From positions 1 to 64,000 of the forward strand of contig JAJVIQ010000009.1 in NCBI GenBank assembly GCA_022071965.1: a DNA stretch of 64,000 nucleotides, written 5' to 3'. The translations under genes were made by a program, and so were the position numbers. Under the pieces are notes generated by a model. That model ran no database searches. It was given only the letters and a program-made list of their open reading frames with translations, and was not told the origin of the DNA. Below, one piece after another: positions 35,926-47,155 of this stretch. Within the stretch, counting starts at the first letter, position 1. Each line of letters starts with the position of its first letter. The stretch comes from Gammaproteobacteria bacterium (GTDB lineage: Bacteria; Pseudomonadota; Gammaproteobacteria; JAJPIJ01).

Positions 35926-36996
35926 ATGCCAACGCTGCACACGCCTTTGAAGGTCGGAGACCTCAGCCTTCCGAACCGCGTCGTCATGGCGCCGCTCACG
36001 CGTTCCCGGGCCGGCCCGACCCACGTCCCCAACGACATGATGGTCGCGTACTATTCGCAGCGCGCCACGAGCGGTCTCATGATGACGGAGTGCACGATGG
36101 TGGATGCGCATGCCTGCGCGTTCATCGGCGAGGGCGGCATCTACAGCCCGGCGCACGTGGAGGGATGGCGGCGCGTGACCGAGGCCGTACATGCCCGCGG
36201 CGGACGCATCTTCATGCAGATCTGGCATCCCGGGCGCGCGGCGCACTCGCTGCTCAACGACGGCGAACAGCCCGTCTGCAGCAGCGCGAAGCCGATCAGG
36301 AACGACACCACCTCGACGCCGCAGGGTCCCAAGCCTTACGAAGTGCCGCGCGCCCTGCGCACCGAGGAGATCCCGCGCTATGTCGGGATGTTCCGCCTCG
36401 GCGCCCGCAACGCAAAGGCCGCGGGATTCGACGGCGTGCAGCTGCACGGCGCACACGGCTATCTGATCGACACCTTCCTGCGCGACGGCGTCAACGATCG
36501 CACGGACGCCTACGGCGGCAGCATCGAGAACCGGGCGCGCTTCCTGCTGGAGGCGACCGACGCGGCGATCGACGTATGGGGCGCGGGCCGCGTCGCCGTG
36601 CGCATCTCGCCGCTGGTGGCGTTCAACGACATGGTGGACAGCCGGCCCGAGGCGCTGGTGGCGTACGTCGCCGGTGAGCTCGATCGCAGGCGCGTCGCGT
36701 TTCTCGAGGTGCGGCACGAGGATCACGCCCTGCCCGCCGAGCAGGCGCTACTGCCGGTCGCGCGCGGCAGCTTTTCCGGCGTGCTGATGAGCAACGGCAG
36801 CTACACCCGCGACAGCGGCGAGCAGGCCGTGGCGAGCGGGGCCGCGGATGCCGTCGTTTACGGGCGTCCGTACATCGCCAATCCCGACCTGGTCGAGCGC
36901 TTTGTCAGGAACGCACCGCTGAACGCGATGAACGAGGCGCGCCTCTACGGGGGCGGCAGCGACGGCTACAGCGACTACCCGGCCCTCGCGCAATAG
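35926..36996 (+). CDS. Old yellow enzyme family NADH:flavin oxidoreductase
   Basis: The 356-residue protein is an intact FMN-binding TIM barrel. It starts LHTPLKVGDLSLPNRVVMAPLTRSRA and has the substrate pair His-x2-His in FDGVQLHGAHGYLIDTFLRDG, NDRTDAYGGSIENRARF, and an FMN-binding end GAADAVVYGRPYIANPDLVERF. It resembles NemA/N-ethylmaleimide reductase enzymes, which reduce activated alkenes, nitroesters and similar electrophiles. Length is standard. It stands alone. Confidence 0.93.
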   Translation: MPTLHTPLKVGDLSLPNRVVMAPLTRSRAGPTHVPNDMMVAYYSQRATSGLMMTECTMVDAHACAFIGEGGIYSPAHVEGWRRVTEAVHARGGRIFMQIWHPGRAAHSLLNDGEQPVCSSAKPIRNDTTSTPQGPKPYEVPRALRTEEIPRYVGMFRLGARNAKAAGFDGVQLHGAHGYLIDTFLRDGVNDRTDAYGGSIENRARFLLEATDAAIDVWGAGRVAVRISPLVAFNDMVDSRPEALVAYVAGELDRRRVAFLEVRHEDHALPAEQALLPVARGSFSGVLMSNGSYTRDSGEQAVASGAADAVVYGRPYIANPDLVERFVRNAPLNAMNEARLYGGGSDGYSDYPALAQ

Positions 36997-37154
36997 CCGG
37001 GCGTTCGTCGCGCGGGGACGGACCGCTCCGCCTCGCCTTTCCGGGGCGCGGGCGGCCCGGTGCGGCCCTTGGCCGCGGCGCGCCGCGATCTCTGCATGAC
37101 ATGTCCGACTGCGGACGTGCGATCCATGCTCTCATGGACCTCGAGCCATCCGAG

Positions 37155-37330
37155 ATGCCATGGAAAGCAGGTGGCGAAGGTCTGCTTCGAGATCACGGAG
37201 ACCGCTTCGATCTCGAATCTCGGCGCGGCGGCCGCGTTCGTATCGATCCTCGAGACGCCGGGGTGCAGGTTCGCGCTCGACGGCATCGGCAGCGGGCTGT
37301 GTTCATTCGGTGATCGGAAGGACCTGCCGC
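37155..37330 (+). pseudogene. EAL-domain remnant
   Basis: The plus-strand frame reads KVCFEITETASISNLGAA and then LETPGCRFALDGIGSGLCSFG, matching the ITE-motif and the DDFGSG-type catalytic segment of EAL phosphodiesterases. Only about 55 residues are left; the start, EAL motif and C-terminal region are missing, and the DD pair reads DG. It is a decay product of a c-di-GMP phosphodiesterase gene with no credible start. The whole 36997-37541 gap otherwise holds nothing recognised. Confidence 0.65.
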
Positions 37331-37541
37331 CCGACCATGCTGATCCGGCTGCGGCTGCCCGGCGCCCGGTCGCATTCCGCCGCGATTCTGTTATGTTTTC
37401 AACAGGAACCCGCCGTGGCGTGCGCGTACCGTCGCGTGCGCTGCCGGGTGGTGACCGGCGTTCCCGCCGCAGGGTCCAAGGGCGGCGGTGAAGACCGGAA
37501 GCGTGGAGTCCGTTTGCAGTCACAGGAAAAGGGGAGCCGAC

Positions 37542-37745
37542 ATGACCATAGCGAGAGTGACCGAGGTAAGTTGCACCTCCGAGAAGAGCTTCGAGGATGC
37601 CGTCAAAAGCGGGATCGCACGTGCCTCCAAGACGCTGCGCGGCGTGAGCGGCGCCTGGGTGAAGGAGCAGAAGGTCAGGGTCGATGACGGCAAGATCGTC
37701 GAGTTCCAGGTGAACATGATGGTGACCTTCGTACTGGACGCCTGA
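37542..37745 (+). CDS. Dodecin family flavin-binding protein
   Basis: The 67-residue protein has the dodecin pattern: MTIARVTEVSCTSEKSFEDAV, ASKTLRGVSGAWVKEQKVRVDDGKIVEFQVNMMVTFVL, with the Trp that stacks on flavin in SGAWVKEQ. Dodecins assemble into hollow 12-mers that store or buffer flavins. The start follows AAAAGGGGAGCC. The product is cytoplasmic and small as usual for the family. Confidence 0.92.
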   Translation: MTIARVTEVSCTSEKSFEDAVKSGIARASKTLRGVSGAWVKEQKVRVDDGKIVEFQVNMMVTFVLDA

Positions 37746-37840
37746 AGGAGAAGGGGTGATCTGCCGCAAGGTTCACGGCCGCCGGTTCCCCGGGCGCGCG
37801 GCGGCCGCGATTTCTCGCGGGCTGCGGTGACGATATTGCC

Positions 37841-38416
37841 CTATCTGGTCATGGTCCATATCAGTAGCGTGCAGTTCACGGCAACCACGATCCAATACCC
37901 CACCCGGAAAGACCGCTTCCTGGGCTTGTGTCGAAACAGGCGTTGAGCTATCAGGGCGCCGGGCCAGCCTCCAGCCAGACTCAGGAGTTGAAGCCGAGAT
38001 TCCGCCGTGCGCCAGCGGTTGCCCATCGCGGCCGATTTGTCGAAAGCGTAGGCCAGGAAAGTAAGCAGGCTGAGAACTGCGTACCAGAGCACGACCATGG
38101 GTGGAAGTCGCTCCTGGACCGCAAATGCCGCCAGCAGCGTGAAGAAGGCGGCACAGACGACACCCGCTGTCGCGACGCCGGATGCGCTCGTCTCCGCGGC
38201 ATTTCGGCTCCGGACGTAGGATACGTTCCTGGCGCGTGGGCGTCCTTTTTCGTCGGCATCGAGATCGTAGTTGACCAGATCATTCTCGCGTGGACGGCCG
38301 ATCCCCCTGGGAAACGCGCTGATGTGCACGAATACACGGGCGCCGCCCCGGTTTGGCGTGATGAAGCCATAACCTTCATCATCCTTCCAGGTGGAAACTG
38401 TTCCAAGTTGCCGCAT
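37841..38416 (-). CDS. Cold-shock domain fused to DUF1294 membrane protein
   Basis: The 191-residue protein begins with a cold-shock-like nucleic-acid-binding fold (about 1-68: GTVSTWKDDEGYGFITP, RVFVHISAFP) where the RNP1-type KGFGFI reads EGYGFI and the RNP2-like VFVHIS is kept. The rest (about 80-190) has three transmembrane helices and the DUF1294 signature AYAFDKSAAMGNRWRTAESRLQLLSLAGGWPGALIAQ. The fusion is known in proteobacteria; the role is unknown. The DUF1294 part is at the membrane, placing the nucleic-acid-binding domain at its cytoplasmic face. Confidence 0.92.
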   Translation of the reverse strand: MRQLGTVSTWKDDEGYGFITPNRGGARVFVHISAFPRGIGRPRENDLVNYDLDADEKGRPRARNVSYVRSRNAAETSASGVATAGVVCAAFFTLLAAFAVQERLPPMVVLWYAVLSLLTFLAYAFDKSAAMGNRWRTAESRLQLLSLAGGWPGALIAQRLFRHKPRKRSFRVGYWIVVAVNCTLLIWTMTR

Positions 38417-38591
38417 GGGTGTTCCCCGGATGGAGACATGGCCGAAAACCCGTTCGCTTCGGAAACGACAGGGGCGTGCCTCGATGAATGACAGGCGAAC
38501 GCAGGGGAGATCCAGAGACCAGGGGCCTCGCGGCCCCTTGATGGCTGAGAATCGGCTTGCGCGATGTGTGCCGCAAAGTCAGGCGATGATC

Positions 38592-41252
<2,661 letters not shown>

Positions 41253-41807
41253 CGTGCTCTCCGGACTTGATCGTTGGTGTTGCCCTTGACTTCGTGTCGC
41301 TGTTGCCGAATCCCCGCGCCGTCATCCCCGCGTCGGCCGCGCCGCTGACGGCTCGCAATCCCTTTCCTGCGGGCGCAACCGGCGGGACTGAGCGCCCGGG
41401 GCGCGCGCTCGCGGCGCGTGCCAGGGCCTGCGATGTCGCGGCGCAATATGCTGTCGGCGCGGCTGCGCGCACCGAGGCCCTCATGGGGATCTGGGCCGGC
41501 TCGTCCACGTGCCGTTGCAGGGGTTACCTACAAGAAAAGAGCGCAATATTATGAGTCATTTAGCGCTGTCGTAACAGGCCTGCCCGGACGCGGTTCGGGG
41601 GCGCGATCGAGAAACGGGACCGGTGCGCGCCAGGGTCACGGGCGATCGGCCGCCGCCCCCGTACCCCGGATCGCGTGGTTCCGGAGCCTGCCCGATCAGC
41701 CAGTTGGCAGGTGACTGGCGGTGGATCCCGGCCAGCGTGGCCGGGTCCGCAGGCCTGCTCGCCGGTTCCGCGACCGGCCCCGGCAGCGGTGCCGACGGTG
41801 CGCCGCC
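41253..41807. other. 555-bp intergenic region
   Basis: No gene is supported. The acnA promoter must lie near 41270-41340, but no clear boxes were recognised. A short AT-richer island at 41520-41580 includes TGCAATATTATGAG-like sequence and TTTAGCGCT near AGCGC, giving a weak imperfect dyad. Open frames in it look like GC-biased shadows. Confidence 0.4.
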
Positions 41808-42527
41808 TCAGGCGCGCTCGTTCATCATGCGGGCGATGGCCTCCTCGCCGGCCGGGCGCGGGTCCTTCACGCGCAGACTGTCCACCCATTCGCGGGCGAA
41901 ATCGCGCTGCAGCCAGATATTGAGGAGGGCCGTCAACACCATCGCGAGCAGCGCGCCGACACTGGCGCAGAGCATGTCCTTCTGCGCGTCCCACACGTCG
42001 CCCTGGGTGCCGAGGTAGGCGATGCCGAGATCGCCGCCGAACAGCATGGCCGCACCCCATTCGATCAGCTCGTAGAGCGCCGAGGTCGACATCGTCAGAT
42101 CGAGCGGCAGGAAATAGCCCCAGAAGCCGCGTACCACGGCCACACGCAGGAGCAGCTCGCGCACCGGGTAGGCCAGCAGCAGCCCGTAGGCGAAATGCAC
42201 GAAGCGATCGTAGTGGTTGCGCTGCCAGCCCATGGCGGCGTCGAGCGAAAATCCGCCGGTCAGCTGCCGCAGCCAGCGATCGTAGGGCACTTCGGCATAC
42301 GTGTAATGCGAGCCGAGCGTGTGCAGGCAGAGAAACAGGAAGATGAGCGTGTAGGACACCCGCGAGAGCGTGAGCTTGGTGTAGGTGACGGCAAGCAGCG
42401 GCACGAACACGAAGGTGAGCACGTTTTCGAGCAGCCAATCCTTCGGATAAAGCGGATCGATGCCGAGCGCCAACCATACGGCGAGGAAGGTGGCTGCCAG
42501 CGCGAGGACGTAGCGGCGGTTGGACAT
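41808..42527 (-). CDS. DUF2238 (YjdF-like) membrane protein
   Basis: The 239-residue protein has six predicted transmembrane helices and the DUF2238 pattern: HTLGSHYTYAEVPYD, GWQRNHYDRFVHFAYGLLLAYP, YELIEWGAAMLFGGDLGIAYLGTQGDVWDAQKD. Several conserved charged and His residues lie in the membrane region. Function unknown. The start (MSNRRYV) is at 42527; the gene ends 19 bp after the second part of the inner-membrane tail and shows no operon partner. Confidence 0.92.
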   Translation of the reverse strand: MSNRRYVLALAATFLAVWLALGIDPLYPKDWLLENVLTFVFVPLLAVTYTKLTLSRVSYTLIFLFLCLHTLGSHYTYAEVPYDRWLRQLTGGFSLDAAMGWQRNHYDRFVHFAYGLLLAYPVRELLLRVAVVRGFWGYFLPLDLTMSTSALYELIEWGAAMLFGGDLGIAYLGTQGDVWDAQKDMLCASVGALLAMVLTALLNIWLQRDFAREWVDSLRVKDPRPAGEEAIARMMNERA

Positions 42528-42638
42528 GGACGGGGCATAGCATAGCCGAGTCGCATTGCCGCATCGAATGGCCGCCGCGCGTCCCGACGCTGCCGACAGG
42601 CGCGAGCGGCACGCCGCCGTTGTATCACGGCCGCGGGG

Positions 42639-43289
42639 TCATTCGATTGCGATGCCCTCGAAGCGCAGCCGCCAGCCATCCGGACGTCGCACGGCGAAAC
42701 TCACCACGCCGGAGTGGCGCGACTGCAGCATGCAGAGCGCCGGCTTGAAGTAGTACCGCCCGCCGACCTGCGGGGTGACGCGCGTCTCCCGCACCAGCCC
42801 GTCGTAGGCGATGATGTGATATCCGCCGATCTCGACGGCGCGGGCGTCGCGCGCCGCCGCCGGGCCGACGACGCACCACACGAGCGCGCCGGTCAGCGGA
42901 TCGGGCGCTTCCATCAGGCGTCCGACGTGGGTGACGGGGCAACCGACGCCCGCGGGGCGTCCGAAGGCGATGTCGCCACGCTCGAGGCCGAGCCGCTCGG
43001 CGAGTGCGGGATTGAACGGCAGGATGTTCTCGCGTGGTCCGGGATCCTCGGGGAAGGGCTCCAGCACCATCTGGTATTCGCGCCCCAGGATGTCGTGCCA
43101 CGCGGTTTCCGCAACGGCCACGGCCCGCGGCGCGGCCTGCGCGTCCGGGCCGAGGTGTACGCAGCGGCGGCGCGCGTCCGGGTCGCGCAGGATCACCTCG
43201 GCCAGCCCTGCGCAGGTCCTGAAGCCGCACTGCCCGCAATCCTTGCCCGGGAGCGTGGCGACGATCTCGGCGATGCGCGGTCCGGTCAC
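42639..43289 (-). CDS. Fe-S domain protein of an ABC-ATPase/GTPase/Fe-S trio
   Basis: The 216-residue product starts with the [4Fe-4S] ASF/FeS motif (CxxCGxxxC...C: KDCGQCGFRTCAGLAEVILR, then RRRCVHLG) also found in RnfB and the corrinoid/Fe-S protein of the Wood-Ljungdahl pathway. A beta-rich C-terminal domain of about 150 residues follows (GVGCPVTHVGRLMEAPDPLTGALVW) that was not recognised. GTG at 43289 is preferred over the GTG five codons earlier because GGAAGGA precedes it. The gene is 24 bp after the GTPase, in one operon with ABC ATPase and GTPase, suggesting it is their target or scaffold. Confidence 0.82.
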   Translation of the reverse strand: MTGPRIAEIVATLPGKDCGQCGFRTCAGLAEVILRDPDARRRCVHLGPDAQAAPRAVAVAETAWHDILGREYQMVLEPFPEDPGPRENILPFNPALAERLGLERGDIAFGRPAGVGCPVTHVGRLMEAPDPLTGALVWCVVGPAAARDARAVEIGGYHIIAYDGLVRETRVTPQVGGRYYFKPALCMLQSRHSGVVSFAVRRPDGWRLRFEGIAIE

Positions 43290-43313
43290 GGGCGATCCTT
43301 CCACGGCGCGCCG

Positions 43314-44012
43314 TCACTGGCCCCGGTAGAAGAGATCGGAGTCGAGGGTGCGCACGATCCCGAAATGGTGCTCCCATCCGATCTCCTTCTTGCCCGCGCA
43401 GATCGTGCATACCGACATCGGCGGGCTGCCGCGCAGCCGCGAGGGCTGCACGAGCTCGGGCGTCGCCTCCATGCGGCGCACCACCGGCTCCAGGTTGATC
43501 CCGTGCAGCGCGTCCGTCTCGATCACCGGGATGTCGGCGGCGTCGAGCAGGTTCGCGCGAAACACCTCCTTCTCGGCCTGCGACACGAGATCGATCTTGG
43601 TCACCACCGCGAGGTCGGCGAGCGTGAGCATCGCGCCGATCTTCCTCGGCAGGTTCATGCCGCTGGTCGCCTCGAGCACGATGAGGCCGAGGGCGCCCTC
43701 GATGTACGGCGCGCATCGCAGGCACAGCCCGGCGGTCTCGACGATCAGGAACTCCGCCGATTCGCGTCCGGCCCACGCCAGCGCGTCCCCGAGCACCAGT
43801 ACGCTGCAATGGTCCGGACAGAGGTCGCCCGAGTAGACCTTGCGGGCCGGGACGCCGAGCTCACGCGCGAACGTCTCGTCCTCGTCGCAGTACTGCACGT
43901 CGATCTTCAGGTAGGCGATCCGCCGGCCCCGCTCGGCGAGCCTGTGGGCGGCGTGCCGCAGCACCGTCGTCTTGCCGCTGGTCGGTGGCCCGGCGCAGAT
44001 GACCGCTCTCAT
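43314..44012 (-). CDS. Metal-type P-loop GTPase (HypB/UreG/CobW-like)
   Basis: The 232-residue protein has a Walker A GPPTSGKTTV at 8-17, a switch/Walker B region FLIVETAGLCLRC, and a base-recognition TKID (VVTKIDLV) like G3E GTPases. Unusual Cys pairs occur at YSGDLCPDHC, GLCLRCAPY and at the C-terminus SVCTICAGKK, so it likely binds a metal or Fe-S cluster. G3E GTPases load Ni, Co or Fe cofactors. Its ATG overlaps the stop of the ABC ATPase, and the Fe-S gene follows. The cofactor and client are unknown. Confidence 0.85.
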   Translation of the reverse strand: MRAVICAGPPTSGKTTVLRHAAHRLAERGRRIAYLKIDVQYCDEDETFARELGVPARKVYSGDLCPDHCSVLVLGDALAWAGRESAEFLIVETAGLCLRCAPYIEGALGLIVLEATSGMNLPRKIGAMLTLADLAVVTKIDLVSQAEKEVFRANLLDAADIPVIETDALHGINLEPVVRRMEATPELVQPSRLRGSPPMSVCTICAGKKEIGWEHHFGIVRTLDSDLFYRGQ

Positions 44013-44830
44013 CGCATCACCTCCGCGGAAGGCGCGTCGAGCACCTGCCGCAGATCGCCGAGGAGCTCGCGCTCGATCAGCTGCTCGCCCGCGCGCAGTC
44101 GGTCGCGCATCGCCACCATGATCTCGTCGATCCGGCCGATGCGGCTCGCCACCCGGCGCTCCTCCTCGACGCGGGGGATGATCGCCCGCATCGCGCCGCG
44201 CAGCAGCGCCACCCGGTAGTCCGACAGCAGCGTGATGCGCAGGTCATGCGTGACGAAGATGAAGATCTTCCGGTAGCGCTTCAGCAGTTTCAGCGCGCGC
44301 AGCCGATCGATGCCGGCGTTCTCGATCTCGTCGAGCAGGATGATCGGGGAGTTGCCGATCACGACCGCGTCGGCGACCAGCAGCGCGCGTGTCTGACCGC
44401 CGGAGAGCTCGGTCATCGCCGCCTGCTCGATGATCGGCTCGCCCGTGAGCTCGTTTGCGAACGCGAGCGTCTCCTCCACCGCCGATTCCTGCCGTTCGGT
44501 GCGCCGGATCCTCGCGTGGATGCGCAGGAACTCCCGCACCGGCAGGTCGGAGAGGAAGGTCGTGTGCTGCGTGATCAGCGCGATCGGATTGCGCGACGGA
44601 TCCTCCTGGAAGATCGTCGGCGCCGGTTCGCCGTTGACCAGCACCCGACGGCGCGATGGCGTGTTCGCGTCCGCGAACAGCGCGATGTCGTTGATGAGCA
44701 TGGTCTTGCCCGACCCGGTCGGGCCGACGATGCTCACCACGTCGCCCATGCGCATGTCGAGGCGCGCGACGGCTTCGGGCTCGCCGGTCTTTCCGAATCC
44801 GCCTATGACGCTGATCTCGCGGATTTCCAT
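44009..44830 (-). CDS. Stand-alone ABC-type ATPase of the trio
   Basis: The 273-residue protein has a complete ABC nucleotide-binding domain: Walker A SIVGPTGSGKTMLIND, Q-loop FQEDPSRNPIALITQ, signature LSGGQTRALLVADAV, Walker B PIILLDEIENAG and switch His VTHDLRI. No membrane permease is encoded beside it, so it is not a standard transporter; it may couple ATP hydrolysis to complex assembly. Its stop overlaps the GTPase start (ATGA). The start at 44830 (MEIREISVIG) follows GAGGA, although at 12 nt spacing; the Met six codons upstream is less supported. Confidence 0.85.
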   Translation of the reverse strand: MEIREISVIGGFGKTGEPEAVARLDMRMGDVVSIVGPTGSGKTMLINDIALFADANTPSRRRVLVNGEPAPTIFQEDPSRNPIALITQHTTFLSDLPVREFLRIHARIRRTERQESAVEETLAFANELTGEPIIEQAAMTELSGGQTRALLVADAVVIGNSPIILLDEIENAGIDRLRALKLLKRYRKIFIFVTHDLRITLLSDYRVALLRGAMRAIIPRVEEERRVASRIGRIDEIMVAMRDRLRAGEQLIERELLGDLRQVLDAPSAEVMR

Positions 44831-45428
44831 ATGGTCTCGGTTCCTCATTGCGACGGTCGGATGGCGGGCCGCGCGGAACGGGCGCGGTGCATCGGCGCGC
44901 GCGGTGCGGCCCGTCCCGCGCTCCCTGGGGGCAGGGCGGGCCAACGTCGCCGCCGCCCGGCGCTCACAACCTCGCGGTTGTCGCGACCGGACGGGCGGAG
45001 CCGGTCGCCGGTTGCGTCAGCGCCTGCACCGCGTCGCGAGGTTTTCTTGCCCATCGGTGCTCGGTTTCAACGGCTCGTACGATCCCGAGGACAGCGCATC
45101 ATGGCGCCTGCCACCGGCTCGGATTGATTCTTCACTCTTATCGGTGGACCGTCACCATGGGACGGGCAGCGCGGTTGACTGCGATCAAGTGAGGAGCGAT
45201 CTCGCTTGAAACCGGCGGGGCAATGCGCTCACTCCGGCGCGATGCCCGGGATCTGCGCGCACACTCCCGGCGAACGTCAGGCTACCGCAAGCCGACATGC
45301 CGGTCCGTTTCCGGCGGCGCGCAGACTCGCGACTCCCGTTTGAACTCTCATGCCCGTTGCGGCATCGTAAGGACTGAAGAAGGCGAGCGGCGTCGCTGCG
45401 CGCCGCGCGGCGCACCAAGGAGGCGAGG
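44831..45428. other. 598-bp divergent region upstream of the trio and of cytochrome b561
   Basis: No credible gene. The visible signals are an imperfect 9-bp dyad (45185-45209) and a plausible promoter region of moderate AT content around 45120-45145 (TTGATTC then CTTATC, spacing too short). Both neighbouring operons, ABC trio (-) and b561 (+), must be controlled from here. Confidence 0.45.
45185..45209. promoter_or_regulatory. Imperfect dyad, possible operator
   Basis: TCAAGTGAG (45185-45193) faces CTCGCTTGA (45201-45209) with one mismatch and a 7-bp spacer, in the divergent region. No matching regulator was identified. Confidence 0.3.
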
Positions 45429-45968
45429 ATGTGGACAAACAGTCGTGATCGGTACGGCATACCATCGAAGCTGCTGCACTGGGCGATCGCCCTGCTCATC
45501 TTCGGACTGATCGGCCTGGGCTGGTGGATGGTGGGCCTGGATTACTATCACCCCCGATATCACTCCTCGCTCAGCCTGCACAAGTCGCTCGGGATGATCG
45601 CGCTCGGCCTGGTGCTGGTGAAAATTCTGTGGCGCTTCCTCAGCCCGTATCCGGCGCTGGCGGAGAGTCTCGTCGGCATGCAGCGCAAGGCCGCCGCCGG
45701 CATGCATCACCTGTTGTGGGTGGCGATGCTGGTGATCCCGGTGACGGGTTATGCGATCTCCACTTCGGAGGGTGCCGGCGTGGAGGTGTTCGACTGGTTC
45801 ACCGTCCCGGCGTGGCTGCCGAAGGACGAGATGCTGCGCGACATCGTCACGGTGCTGCACGAATGGATTGCGTATGCGGCCGGCGTGCTGGCGCTGCTGC
45901 ACGCGGGCGCCGCGCTCAAGCACCAGTTCATCGACGGCGATGGTACCCTGCGCCGGATGCTCTGGTGA
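45429..45968 (+). CDS. Cytochrome b561
   Basis: The 179-residue protein has four transmembrane helices with conserved His residues in helix 1 (SKLLHWAIALLIFG), helix 2 (SLSLHKSLGMI), helix 3 (GMHHLLWVAML) and helix 4 (LHAGAALKHQF) forming two b-heme sites. Bacterial b561 proteins oxidise quinol or carry electrons across the inner membrane, with superoxide suggested as one partner. The start follows AAGGAGGCGAGG. Its stop is followed by a strong hairpin shared with the convergent yceI-type gene, a pairing that is common in proteobacteria. Confidence 0.93.
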   Translation: MWTNSRDRYGIPSKLLHWAIALLIFGLIGLGWWMVGLDYYHPRYHSSLSLHKSLGMIALGLVLVKILWRFLSPYPALAESLVGMQRKAAAGMHHLLWVAMLVIPVTGYAISTSEGAGVEVFDWFTVPAWLPKDEMLRDIVTVLHEWIAYAAGVLALLHAGAALKHQFIDGDGTLRRMLW

Positions 45969-45984
45969 GGCCCCGCACGCGCGA

Positions 45985-46015
45985 CGCCGGCAGCGGCCCG
46001 GGGCCGCTGCCGGCG
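45985..46015. terminator. Strong bidirectional hairpin between cytochrome b561 and YceI genes
   Basis: The 14-bp perfect stem CGCCGGCAGCGGCC (45985-45998) pairs with 46002-46015 around a 3-nt loop, 16 bp after the b561 stop and 8 bp before the YceI stop. No T-tract, but position between convergent genes supports a terminator. Confidence 0.6.
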
Positions 46016-46022
46016 CGTACGC

Positions 46023-46595
46023 CTACTTCTTCTGTACGCCTTCGATATGCAGATCGAACTGCATCGTCTCGGCGGTGGGTCCAAGGTCCTTGGTGATGCC
46101 GAAGTCGAGGCGGTTGATGGTGGTGGTGCCGTCGAAGCCGGCGCGATAGCCGCCCCAGGGATCCGCGCCCTCGCCGACCGCCTCGACGTCGATCGTGACG
46201 GGCTTGGTCACGCCGTGCAGGGTGAGCTCGCCTTCGAGCTTGCCGCCGGTCGCGTCACCGGTGTACCTCGTGCTCTTGAAGCTTGCCTGGGGATACTCTC
46301 TCACGGCGAGGAACTCCTCCCCGCGAAGGTGCTTGTCGCGCTCCGCCCAGTTGGTATCGACACTGGCGGTGTCGATGGTGATGTGGATGGCCGAATCCTC
46401 GGGCTTGGCCTTGTCCCAGCTGAATTCGCCCTCGAGCTTGTTGAAGCGTCCGACCATCGTGCTGAAGCCGAGATGGGAGATGCGGAACTGCACGAACGTA
46501 TGGCTCGGGTCGATCGTGTACTCGGCGGCGTTTGCCGCCATGGTCGAGAACGCCGTGCCGGCCGCGGCGGCGGCGGCGAGTAGCCCCTTCATCAT
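46023..46595 (-). CDS. YceI family periplasmic lipid-binding-like protein
   Basis: The 190-residue protein has a signal peptide (to about residue 23, ANAA) and the YceI lipocalin-like pattern AAEYTIDPSHTFVQFRISHLGFSTMVGRFNKL, with IHITIDTASVDTNWAERDKHLRG and a C-terminal IEGVQKK. Members bind isoprenoid quinones or lipids in the periplasm. It is convergent with cytochrome b561, whose substrate may be the bound quinone (inference). The start is MMKGLL with AAGGAGG upstream. Confidence 0.93.
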   Translation of the reverse strand: MMKGLLAAAAAAGTAFSTMAANAAEYTIDPSHTFVQFRISHLGFSTMVGRFNKLEGEFSWDKAKPEDSAIHITIDTASVDTNWAERDKHLRGEEFLAVREYPQASFKSTRYTGDATGGKLEGELTLHGVTKPVTIDVEAVGEGADPWGGYRAGFDGTTTINRLDFGITKDLGPTAETMQFDLHIEGVQKK

Positions 46596-46791
46596 AGCTG
46601 TTAGCCTCCTTGGAAGTGATGCGGTTCGCTGGTCGCACGGCGGACCCGGACCGTCCGGCCGATGCCGAACGCATCGTACATGCAAAAGCCGCCCGGTGGC
46701 GACAGCGTCCGGAAAGGGACGTTCGCGCGCGGACGCGCCGGGCGCGGATACGCCTCGGCCTCGCGGTACTGCGACGGCGATCGGCGCCGCG

Positions 46792-47040
46792 CTATTGCTC
46801 CTGTGCCTCGATGGCCTTGTCGAGCTCGTCCTTGCGCTGATCATTGGCGTCCAGCGCGGCATCGACCTTCCTGCCGATGGCCTGGCCGTCGACACCGATC
46901 GCCTCCGTGGCGCGGATGTTCGCGGTCTCCGGGCGGCCGGCCTCATCGGCCGCGGCGGGAGGAGTGTCGGTCGTACCATCGCTGCACGCCGCCAGCGCGG
47001 CCAGCAGCCCGGCCTGTCCCAGGATCCGTGCCTTTTTCAT
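46792..47040 (-). CDS. Small lipoprotein
   Basis: The 82-residue protein has a lipoprotein signal (MKKARILGQAGLLAALAACSDG), with lipobox LAAC at about 16-19. The mature part is charged and helical (AIGRKVDAALDANDQRKDELDKAIEAQEQ), a probable coiled coil. Start with CAGGAGG upstream. It lies 196 bp upstream of the YceI gene on the same strand; linkage is uncertain. Confidence 0.78.
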   Translation of the reverse strand: MKKARILGQAGLLAALAACSDGTTDTPPAAADEAGRPETANIRATEAIGVDGQAIGRKVDAALDANDQRKDELDKAIEAQEQ

Positions 47041-47155
47041 ATGAATTCCTCCTGCAGTTGCGCGGGCGCAACCAGCATAGCCGAATTCCCCTTCATCATG
47101 TTCCCGCAGACAGGCGTTCGGCGGCCACACCATGGGCGATAATCGGAAATCGTAG

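Noticed and set aside
41520-41580. AT-richer segment upstream of acnA as an attachment site or small RNA
   Set aside because: No repeats, stem or promoter boxes of adequate quality; left as unassigned.
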